From the NCBI GenBank assembly GCA_019420585.1, contig JAHZGX010000022.1, positions 56,093 to 81,651 on the forward strand: a stretch of DNA of 25,559 nucleotides, written 5' to 3'. The notes beneath the pieces were generated by a model. It saw only the letters and a program-made list of their open reading frames with translations, had not been told where the DNA came from and did not search any database. The DNA comes from Prevotellaceae bacterium (GTDB lineage Bacteria; Bacteroidota; Bacteroidia; Bacteroidales; Bacteroidaceae). The translations under genes were made by a program, and so were the position numbers. Below, piece after piece: positions 15,832-23,162 of this stretch; the stretch's first letter is position 1; each line of letters starts with the position of its first letter.

Positions 15832-15879
15832 ATTGGCGGGGATGCGGCAAGGGATACTATCGCCCGCATCCCCGCCAAT
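15832..15879 (+). terminator. Strong hairpin after the first PI-PLC-like gene
   Basis: A perfect 16-bp inverted repeat (ATTGGCGGGGATGCGG at 15832-15847 and its complement at 15864-15879) has a 16-nt loop. It starts 15 bp past the stop codon. It is followed by ACATGTAAAA and not a T-run. It probably terminates or protects the upstream mRNA before the next lipoprotein gene at 15980. Confidence 0.75.
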
Positions 15880-15979
15880 ACATGTAAAACGCATTTGGCC
15901 GCAGAGGGAGAAAGGGAAAGGCTCCTGCAAGAGGACATACCCATCATCCCACGGCACAACACACACAAAAACAAACTTA

Positions 15980-18049
15980 ATGAACAATTACTCCTACATC
16001 ATCGCCTGTACGCTTGCTCTTGCAACTGTTTCATGCGAGAACACGCTACCGGATGCGATGACACCGGAAGCAGAAACCGTCATCATTGCCAACATAGGCA
16101 GTGCCGCTTCGCGCACCGCCATAGACCCAACCAACTACTACGGAGGCCATGTGGGCATCCTGTGGACTCCGGAAGACGCCATAGGCGTTTTCGGTGGCAC
16201 AACAGCCAATGCACGCTTTGCATGCAATGCCACACAGCCCACCGGACGTGCAGCATTCTCGGGCAACTGCGCCACACCCGAATATGCCTATTACCCCTAT
16301 TCTGACGACAACAACGGCGCAAGCCCCACCTCACTGGCCGGACAACTGCCTGCCAGCCAGGCCTACAACTCGGCAACAGGCATCATCACCGGTGACTACA
16401 AATACGGACACCGGCGCGAAGGAGCCGAGGGAGAATTCGACTTCAACCACCTCTTTGCACTCTTCCGCTTCAACATCAATGCCACCGGCACCGTCCTCTC
16501 CGGCGAAAGCATGAAGAGCGTCACGCTCACACTGCCACAGGAACGGCAGCTGGCCGGTGACTTCACCTTTGACATCAACACAGGCACATACCGCTTCACC
16601 GGAAACACCTCCAACACCGTGACAATGCTGTGGACCGACACACCGGCACTCAACGCCGGCAGTACCTACACCGCATACATGTCCGTGGCACCCGACCTGC
16701 ACACCGATGACCCGGTCACCATAACCGTGGCCACAGACAAGCACACAGCCACCTTCACACGCCACATAGCATACGACTTAGCACCCAACCAGGCCTACAC
16801 CTTCAACCTGCGCCTCAGCGACTTCCAGGACGACATGACCGTGGAGGAAGTCACCGATGAACCCGTGGAGAAGGAGGAAACCGCCAACTGCTACATGATA
16901 AACACCACGGGCGAACACTCGTTCCTCGCCACGCAGATAGGCAACGGCGACAAGGGAATAATCCCAGGAGCCGGCTTCCACGTCACCACGTCAAAGATAA
17001 ACCCACAGTCGGCCAAAGTGCTTTGGCAGGACACGGAGGGCTTCATCAACGAAAGCTCCGTACGCCTGGACAGCAACGGACGCGTGTACTACACCGCAGC
17101 CAAGAACACGGGCAACGCCCTGATAGCCGTCTATGCCGAAACAGGCTGCAAGGGCAACATCCTCTGGAGCTGGCACATCTGGGGCGTGGGCGACACTATG
17201 CCGCAGGACGAGGAAGTGACCAACCAGGCCCAGGCCACCTTCATGGTAATGGACCGCGCCCTCGGTGCACCCTCTACGGCCTCCGGCACCGCCATGCTCT
17301 ACCAGTGGGGACGCAATATCCCCATCCCCAACAGCACAGCATATTATGTCAACGGCACCCTCACCGATATAGAAAAGTCCTACCCCGTGTTTGCCAACGA
17401 AACACTCACCATACAGGACGGCGTGCAGAACCCCGACAAATTGCTGAACTGCACGGCCAACGGAAACAATTCAGACTGGATGGCCGAAGAGAACGAGAAA
17501 CTCTGGGGCGACAGCAACAAGGATGACCAGTATACCTGGTATTCCGATGGGAAATACAGCAATGCGGCAGCAGGAGCAGGATGGACAGACCAGAAGACCA
17601 TCTATGACCCCAGCCCGGTGGGATACAGAGTGGCCAACAAGTTCACGTTCACTGGGTTTGTCAAGAACACCACCGGAACGACTCCTTCCGGCAATGCAAC
17701 CGTGAAACTAGGTTCTATTAACTATGTGAAATACGACAACGGATGGTACTTCAAGAGGAACGCCAATGATACGGCAGGTTCGTACTATCCGATGACAGGC
17801 TCGCGTGGTGCCACGACAGGTTCTCTGTGGGTGGGCGGCAATGCTCCCTACATCACGCTTGACTATACGGGTTCTTATTGGACCAGTGCCTGCCAGAAGA
17901 ACGCCCGTCAGAGCCACCAGTTCAGCCTCGCACCGTACTCTACAGAAAGTTCCACCACATACAACTCAAAAAATGCTGTAAATACAGTGGATTTCGCTTA
18001 CCGTGCCAATGCGTTTGCCGTGCGCTGCGTGCGCGACGGCGTGGAGTAA
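15980..18049 (+). CDS. Fimbrillin-like lipoprotein with FISUMP-like C-terminal domain
   Basis: The predicted protein has 689 aa, with lipobox ATVSC (Cys19). The frame is open upstream to 15833, but that stretch is the hairpin region, so MNNYSYIIACTLALATVSC is chosen. Residues of about 35-300 form a fimbrillin-like module with the locus signature: SRTAID, GILWTPEDAIGVF, YAYYPYSDDNNG, ITGDYKYG and FNHLFALFRF. From about residue 302 a second region begins ANCYMINTTGEHSF. It contains VMDRALGA near 424, DPSPVGYRVAN and YWTSACQKN near 633, and ends AFAVRCVRD, as in FISUMP-type domains of Bacteroidetes surface proteins. Likely surface-exposed, perhaps a fimbrial tip or adhesin; no enzymatic motif is seen. 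The N-module is shared with both high-GC lipoproteins on the opposite strand. Confidence 0.82.
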   Translation: MNNYSYIIACTLALATVSCENTLPDAMTPEAETVIIANIGSAASRTAIDPTNYYGGHVGILWTPEDAIGVFGGTTANARFACNATQPTGRAAFSGNCATPEYAYYPYSDDNNGASPTSLAGQLPASQAYNSATGIITGDYKYGHRREGAEGEFDFNHLFALFRFNINATGTVLSGESMKSVTLTLPQERQLAGDFTFDINTGTYRFTGNTSNTVTMLWTDTPALNAGSTYTAYMSVAPDLHTDDPVTITVATDKHTATFTRHIAYDLAPNQAYTFNLRLSDFQDDMTVEEVTDEPVEKEETANCYMINTTGEHSFLATQIGNGDKGIIPGAGFHVTTSKINPQSAKVLWQDTEGFINESSVRLDSNGRVYYTAAKNTGNALIAVYAETGCKGNILWSWHIWGVGDTMPQDEEVTNQAQATFMVMDRALGAPSTASGTAMLYQWGRNIPIPNSTAYYVNGTLTDIEKSYPVFANETLTIQDGVQNPDKLLNCTANGNNSDWMAEENEKLWGDSNKDDQYTWYSDGKYSNAAAGAGWTDQKTIYDPSPVGYRVANKFTFTGFVKNTTGTTPSGNATVKLGSINYVKYDNGWYFKRNANDTAGSYYPMTGSRGATTGSLWVGGNAPYITLDYTGSYWTSACQKNARQSHQFSLAPYSTESSTTYNSKNAVNTVDFAYRANAFAVRCVRDGVE

Positions 18050-18386
18050 GCCAGCCAGGCCGGCACAGGCTGCACGGACAGCCGCAGGTTTCTCCCCCCC
18101 CTGTCTCCTCTCCCGTACTTTTCGGATGGCTCCGCATGCGGGAGCAGGATTCGGGGATGCCCCGGGATTCTTGCGGACTCACTGTCCCGTGCAATCCTGT
18201 GGCGGCTTTTCCATTTCTGCGCGTGGCAAGGCGGAGCGCGCAGGGCTTACAGACAATGATGAGGAGTGGGCGTGCCGATTGCGGCATTGCCCACTCCTCA
18301 TTTCCATATGGTCAACATGGCCGCATACAGGAAAGGGGGCGTGTCATCGGACACGCCCCCTTTCCTGTCTTGTTTGCTCCCGGTCC
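18050..18386. other. Gap between convergent genes with two strong hairpins
   Basis: No gene is seen in this 337-bp gap. Besides the terminator at 18327-18368 it holds a second perfect 13-bp inverted repeat, ATGAGGAGTGGGC at 18259-18271 with its complement at 18289-18301, around a 17-nt loop. That hairpin is followed by TTCC. The first 200 bp is unremarkable GC-rich sequence. Confidence 0.7.
18327..18368. terminator. 19-bp perfect-stem terminator between convergent genes
   Basis: Arms 18327-18345 and 18350-18368 pair perfectly over 19 bp with a 4-nt ATCG loop. On the plus strand the stem is followed by CTTGTTTG. It lies 19 bp from the stop of the minus-strand CotH gene. A bidirectional terminator for the two convergent transcripts is the natural reading. 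Confidence 0.88.
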
Positions 18387-21026
18387 TTACTTGGTGAATT
18401 TGCCGGAGGTGATGAGGGCATTCATGCCCTCCAGGCGGTTCCGGTAGACCGTCACGAAGTTCTCTATGACATCAGGATAGGCGGAGATGTCCTCATCGCC
18501 GCTCCAGTCGCTGAACTTGTCCTTGTGCTTCTGTATGGCCGCCTTTGTGGTGGGCCACATGGCACTGTTCACCTCATAGGAGCGGGTCATTCCGGTGCCG
18601 AGTTCCCTTATGTCCTCCACCACGCCCAGTAGGTGGGGATAGAGAACCCTCCAACGTTCCCTCACGGCGGCCTGGAAGGCGGCATCCTTGACCAACTGGG
18701 GGTAGAAGACGCATGAGGTGCTCTTCCCCATGGAACTCTCCGTGCCTCCCGACTGGGGACTTGCACTCCAGCATATCCATTGGTCATAGGGCTTCAGGCG
18801 GTCGCCCGAACTGCCCTGTGCCTTAGCATTTTCCACGTTCTGGAAGGAGGCGCGGTCGAAGTCCCACACCGGGCCGGCACACAGTTTGCCGTCCCCGTCC
18901 ATGAAGTAGTAGACGGAACGCGGGTCGAGGAACTCATGGTTCATGCTCAGTTCCCAGATGAGCCACTGGTCAACCACCGAATTGATGTCCAGGTCGGCAT
19001 AGGCGGCAGTGAAGTTGCCATTGTAGATGTTGTCTTCAATGGCCTGCACCTTCCGCTTTACGGCGCTGAGGATGTCGTCGGGCACATCGTCCTTGAACAT
19101 GAAGGGCACGGAATAGTGGCTGGTGATGAACTTGCAGTTCTCGTCATAGTTGTTGTCCAGTTCCAGCAGGTAGCCGCAGTTCTCAAAGGTGGGGTCGCCC
19201 CCGTCCTTCTTCACGTCCTCATAGCAATCCCTGATGTTCAGGCGTTTCTTGTCAATCTTTATCTGCTCGCACAGGTAGTAGTTGCCCACGTGGTGCCCGT
19301 CGATGACCAGCTCCACGTTCTGCCCGTGCACGTTCCAGGGGATGCCCGGCTCGATTGCCCCCGACTTCCATGCGTCCTCCATGGCATGGGCCAACTTGAA
19401 GGCCACGGCATTGCGGATCATGGAGTGGTCCAGCCAGTTGGCCAGGAGCACCCAGCGCTTGTGCTTGGGCATGCCCAGCACCAGTTGCTTGGACGTGAGT
19501 TTCACTGCAAGGGGCTTCTTGGGATATTCCTGCGAGGTGTTGCCGCGCAGGCGGATGCCGCAGGCTGCGTCACTGACATCCACGGTGCCGTCGGCGTTGT
19601 AGACGGTCATCCGGTCGTCCTCCACCCAGTCGGTATCCTTGCCGCGGATCATGAAGTCCACGAACTTGTTGACCACCTTGGCGCCGATGCCCAGGAAACC
19701 GCCTTTCTTCACCTCGCTGAAGTCGCCCGACTTAGACTGCTGTATCACCACCACGGGCAGGCCGGTGTTGCTTATGGTCACCACATAGTTGCGTGACTCC
19801 TCTCCGGCAGTCACCGTGTAGGTCACGGGCTTGGAGAAGTCCACCTCGCTCTTGCCGCTTGTCTGCTCCACGCCGTTCACCGTCACCCTGGCACCGGCCG
19901 TGGCCGTGAACTCAGGTACAAGCCTGAAGTCATGCAGGTAGGGAATCATCAGGCTTATCTCATTGCCCTCCACCGTGGCCGTCTGCACGTCCAGCGCGTC
20001 AAACTGCGGATTGTTCGAACTGTTCCAGGTGAGCCTGTTGTCCAGTATCTTGCCCTGGTTGTCGGTCACCCTGAAGGCAAACCTGCTGATGGAGGGCAGT
20101 TCCTTCACCTCATAGCCGAAGCGTTCGGCGTTCTTGGCATACTCGCTGAGCGTCAGCGGGATGTTGTAGACATGCTCGGCCTGGAAGTCCACCTGGCAGG
20201 TGGCCGTGAAAGAGGCCTTGTGCCCCGAGGAGATGACCGACACGGAAATCCTGTCGCCCTGCCTCACCACGGGCATCACCGTGATGAAGCCCTGGCAGGT
20301 GGCACCCGCAGTAAGGGTGGGACGCGTGGTCCAGGGCATCCTCACGGTGCCCGACGTGCCGGTGGCATCCCACCACGATCCGTCCCGTGCGCTGAAGGTG
20401 AAGCCGCCGCAGATGGGGCGCTCGCTGCCCTGGGGGTCGGTCACCGTGAGTTCAATGCTCTCCAGGCTCTCCCCGGCAAGGGGAGTGGAGGCGGCATCCA
20501 CGCTGATGCGCAGCAGGGTGAAGAGATGGCGGAAGTTGAACTGGCGGGTGCCGTTCACCGGGGCACCGTACTTGTAGTCACCCGTGAGCCGTCCGCTCTC
20601 GGGGTTGAAGGGCTGCACGGCAGGCAGGATGCCCCGCAGGCTGCCCATCTCCCTGCCGTCATTCTCGGGGCTGTAGGGATAATAGGCACGGTAGGGCTTG
20701 TCACTGCCCGCCATGCTTCCGCTGAAGTCCGCCTTTTTGGCATTTCCTTGTGTCTGGCTCAGGAACAGGGCGTTGCGGGTGGTTCCGCCTTCGCTGTATA
20801 CGCCTATCGAGTCATTCTCCTGCCACAGGACACCCAGGTAGCCGTGGCCGATGTCCTCCATGTCTATGCACGTGCGTGTCTGCATGCCGTCTGCAGGCTC
20901 GGCAATGGAGGCCGTGATGGTCTCCCTGCGCAGTCCGCCATCGGGCACCAGGCCGGTCTCGCTGCATGAGGCCATGGCCATGAGCAGCGAGACGGCCACG
21001 GATGCAGTCCTGATGATGCCCTTCAT
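18387..21026 (-). CDS. Fimbrillin-like lipoprotein with C-terminal CotH kinase-like domain
   Basis: The 879-aa protein has lipobox MAMASC (Cys21). The N-terminal fimbrillin-like module (about residues 30-305) shares the locus signature: TRTCIDMED, GVLWQENDSIGVY, YRAYYPYSPENDG, LTGDYKYG and FNFRHLFTLLRI. Residues of about 305-420 look like a beta-sandwich domain with VDFSKPVTYTVTAGEESRNY. From about 424 the CotH family pattern appears: PVVVIQQSKSG, GIRLRGNTSQEYPKKP near 494, WVLLANWLDHSMIRNAVA, NYYLCEQIKID, and GPVWDFD near 719. CotH proteins are atypical protein kinases known from Bacillus spores; Bacteroidetes homologues are mostly uncharacterised. The start overlaps the stop of the EEP gene by ATGA, so the two are translationally coupled. 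Confidence 0.88.
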   Translation of the reverse strand: MKGIIRTASVAVSLLMAMASCSETGLVPDGGLRRETITASIAEPADGMQTRTCIDMEDIGHGYLGVLWQENDSIGVYSEGGTTRNALFLSQTQGNAKKADFSGSMAGSDKPYRAYYPYSPENDGREMGSLRGILPAVQPFNPESGRLTGDYKYGAPVNGTRQFNFRHLFTLLRISVDAASTPLAGESLESIELTVTDPQGSERPICGGFTFSARDGSWWDATGTSGTVRMPWTTRPTLTAGATCQGFITVMPVVRQGDRISVSVISSGHKASFTATCQVDFQAEHVYNIPLTLSEYAKNAERFGYEVKELPSISRFAFRVTDNQGKILDNRLTWNSSNNPQFDALDVQTATVEGNEISLMIPYLHDFRLVPEFTATAGARVTVNGVEQTSGKSEVDFSKPVTYTVTAGEESRNYVVTISNTGLPVVVIQQSKSGDFSEVKKGGFLGIGAKVVNKFVDFMIRGKDTDWVEDDRMTVYNADGTVDVSDAACGIRLRGNTSQEYPKKPLAVKLTSKQLVLGMPKHKRWVLLANWLDHSMIRNAVAFKLAHAMEDAWKSGAIEPGIPWNVHGQNVELVIDGHHVGNYYLCEQIKIDKKRLNIRDCYEDVKKDGGDPTFENCGYLLELDNNYDENCKFITSHYSVPFMFKDDVPDDILSAVKRKVQAIEDNIYNGNFTAAYADLDINSVVDQWLIWELSMNHEFLDPRSVYYFMDGDGKLCAGPVWDFDRASFQNVENAKAQGSSGDRLKPYDQWICWSASPQSGGTESSMGKSTSCVFYPQLVKDAAFQAAVRERWRVLYPHLLGVVEDIRELGTGMTRSYEVNSAMWPTTKAAIQKHKDKFSDWSGDEDISAYPDVIENFVTVYRNRLEGMNALITSGKFTK

Positions 21027-23008
21027 TTCTTCTTGCAGGTATACTCAAACTCCACCACCACGGGGAAGTGGTCGGCAAGTCCGATGGTTCGCGTGTATTC
21101 TATGTCCTGCTTCTCCAGGATGTTGCCATCCTTGTCCTCGATGGTCACGCCGCTGTACTCGGCCTTCTCCGTGCTCTTGCCGAAGTGCTCCACGTCATTC
21201 ATGCTGCTCTTTGCCTCCAGTGTCACGTCGGCACCGGGCACGTTGATGTACCACATCTTGTCCACCACCTCGCCGCGCTGCTCATCGGAACAGCAGATGT
21301 CATTCTCGGTGTCGCCCTTGAACATGGATCGTATCATCAGCGACTTGCTGTTCCATGAGGGATATGTCCCGCTGCGGTGGAGCATCACCCAGGGGTCGTG
21401 CACTTCCAGGCCTCCCTCGGTCAGAGGGTCTATGAAGTTCGCCTTGATGTCATGGCGGGTGTAGCGCATGTTGGTGTCGCCCATGATGATGGCCGGGCGC
21501 CTGTTCGCCTTGGCCTTCTCCACGACATGGTCACGCAGTTGCCGCAGTTGGGCAAGCTGTGCCTTGACGTAGGAGTTGCTCTCGGTGTTGCCGCTGCCGC
21601 TGTAGGTGTTCATGTGGGTAATGTACACGTCCACCGTGACACCCTCGGCCACGGTCACCTCATAGTGGCGGAAGCCCTTCTTGATGCAAGTGTTGGCACC
21701 GTTGGTCAGACCGCCTTCTTCGTTGGTAAACTGCACCATGGTCTCGCCCGTGGCGGTGACGCCGTCCTTCTTCCAGAAGAAGCCGAGTCCATCGGTGTCG
21801 GCCCTCTTTGTCATTTGCTCAATGCCTACCGTACCGCGCCATTTGCCGGCATTGTAGTTGGACAGCGCGGCGGCAAGCTGCGAGTGGTGTTCAAAATCTT
21901 CGCTCACGGCCATGAAGTCCCAGCCAAGGCCGTTCACCGCGTTGCCTATGGCCGTCGTGCCGCTTTTACCTGGGCCATCCTTGTTTATCCCCAGGATATT
22001 GGGCAGTCCGTCCACGTTCAGTGTGGCGCAGGTGAAGGTGCCCGTCACCTCTTCCGGGTCGGCAGGCTTGCTGGGGCCGTCCTGTATGAGGTTGCCATCG
22101 GCATCATACACCTTGATGGTCTGGTACTTGTTGAGCGAGACGGGGAAGTTGTATATCTGCTCACGTGCAAAGGCGGCCAGGCTCGTGGCCGTGAACGTGG
22201 CCCTGTAGTTGCTCCTTGTCCTTGCCTCTATGGTGAAGAGGTCACCCGCGATGATGTTCGGGAAGAGGCTGGCATGGCAGGTAACCGTGCCGTTGAGGGC
22301 GATGCCCTCCTTCCACTCCAGGGTGATGGCGTTCTGTCCCTCGCCGCTCTGTGACCAGCTGCCGTTGCGTGCATCGAACGTGAAGTCGCCGGCCAGGCTC
22401 ACCTTTCCGGTGCCGCGCGTGGCGGTCACGGTCAGGCTCTCCAGGGTCCCGCCCTCCAGGGGAGTACCCTCGGCATTGACCATGATGCGGGCAATGGAGA
22501 AGAGGTGGCTGAACACGAACTCATGGCCTGTGCCCGTTGAGGCATCACCCTTGCAGCGCCCGTACTTGTAGTCGCCGTGCAGGATGCCCTCGTCCATGCC
22601 CTGCACGGCAGGCAGTGTGCCGGTGAGCGAGGAGACGGCACGCCCGTCATTGGCTGCACTGTAGGGGTAATAGGCACACGCGGGGGCAGCAAGGGGTTCC
22701 GTGCCGTAGGCGGCAAAGGCTGCAATAGGCTCTGTTTCGGAGCCAACCTTGGCGTAGCGCTTCTGGGAGGTGCCGGTGGCATCGAACACGCCAATCTCGT
22801 CACCGTCCGTCCAGAGGATGCCCACGGCAGTGGAGCCGTCCACGGCGCTGCCCACGGCAGTGCGTGTGGCGGGAAGGCTCTCCACGCTTGCCACGATGCG
22901 GCCTTGGCCTTGGCCTGTACCGTTCACGTTTGATTCCACTTCCGAGCAGGAAGCACAGAGCAATGCCGTCAGTGCGGCAGTCATTGCGAAGGTTTTACGC
23001 ATAGACAT
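21023..23008 (-). CDS. Fimbrillin-like lipoprotein with C-terminal endonuclease/exonuclease/phosphatase (EEP) domain
   Basis: The 661-aa protein has lipobox LLCASC (Cys21, counting from MSMRKTF; a second Met two codons later is possible). The N-terminal fimbrillin-like module (about residues 35-305) has ATRTAVG, GILWTDGDEIGVF, CAYYPYSAANDG, LHGDYKYG and FVFSHLFSIARI. From about residue 325 an EEP fold follows: CATLNVDGLP, FMAVSEDFEHH near 368, VYITHMNTYSG near 465, AIIMGDTNMRY near 509, VVDKMWYI, and LADHFPVVVEF near 646. These match metal-binding and catalytic positions of DNase I, sphingomyelinase and inositol phosphatase relatives, so activity is plausible. A lipoprotein EEP suggests extracellular nucleic acid, lipid or phosphoester as substrate, which cannot be decided from sequence alone. 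It overlaps the CotH gene by 4 bp. Confidence 0.87.
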   Translation of the reverse strand: MSMRKTFAMTAALTALLCASCSEVESNVNGTGQGQGRIVASVESLPATRTAVGSAVDGSTAVGILWTDGDEIGVFDATGTSQKRYAKVGSETEPIAAFAAYGTEPLAAPACAYYPYSAANDGRAVSSLTGTLPAVQGMDEGILHGDYKYGRCKGDASTGTGHEFVFSHLFSIARIMVNAEGTPLEGGTLESLTVTATRGTGKVSLAGDFTFDARNGSWSQSGEGQNAITLEWKEGIALNGTVTCHASLFPNIIAGDLFTIEARTRSNYRATFTATSLAAFAREQIYNFPVSLNKYQTIKVYDADGNLIQDGPSKPADPEEVTGTFTCATLNVDGLPNILGINKDGPGKSGTTAIGNAVNGLGWDFMAVSEDFEHHSQLAAALSNYNAGKWRGTVGIEQMTKRADTDGLGFFWKKDGVTATGETMVQFTNEEGGLTNGANTCIKKGFRHYEVTVAEGVTVDVYITHMNTYSGSGNTESNSYVKAQLAQLRQLRDHVVEKAKANRRPAIIMGDTNMRYTRHDIKANFIDPLTEGGLEVHDPWVMLHRSGTYPSWNSKSLMIRSMFKGDTENDICCSDEQRGEVVDKMWYINVPGADVTLEAKSSMNDVEHFGKSTEKAEYSGVTIEDKDGNILEKQDIEYTRTIGLADHFPVVVEFEYTCKKK

Positions 23009-23048
23009 GTATTTTTTTTGATGTGTTTAAGTTATATCTGATATATGC

Positions 23049-23124
23049 ATATTACCCCCCCCCCCCACGGGAAAGATGCGGCAGTGTCCTGCCGCACCTC
23101 TCCTGCCGGGGGAAGGGGTAATAT
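23049..23124. repeat. 12-C homopolymer within a stem-loop upstream of the EEP gene
   Basis: A run of 12 C (23055-23066) forms part of one arm of a stem. ATATTACCCC at 23049-23058 pairs with GGGGTAATAT at 23115-23124, and further C residues can pair with GGGGG at 23108-23112. An inner hairpin TGCGGCAG-TGTC-CTGCCGCA lies at 23077-23096. On the minus strand this follows the PI-PLC-like stop and precedes the EEP start by about 40 bp. It may act as terminator, attenuator or phase-variable tract. Confidence 0.75.
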
Positions 23125-23162
23125 CCGTTCCTGGATTCCTTTTTCTCCTCTCTGTTCCTCTT

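Noticed and set aside
18780..19796. Long antisense open frame (338 codons) opposite the CotH-domain gene
   Set aside because: The minus-strand protein has a signal peptide, a shared fimbrillin module and CotH motifs. The antisense translation shows no domain or start context.
21377..22354. Long antisense open frame (325 codons) opposite the EEP-domain gene
   Set aside because: It is a shadow of a well-supported gene, with His/Val/Gly-rich composition typical of reverse-strand translation.
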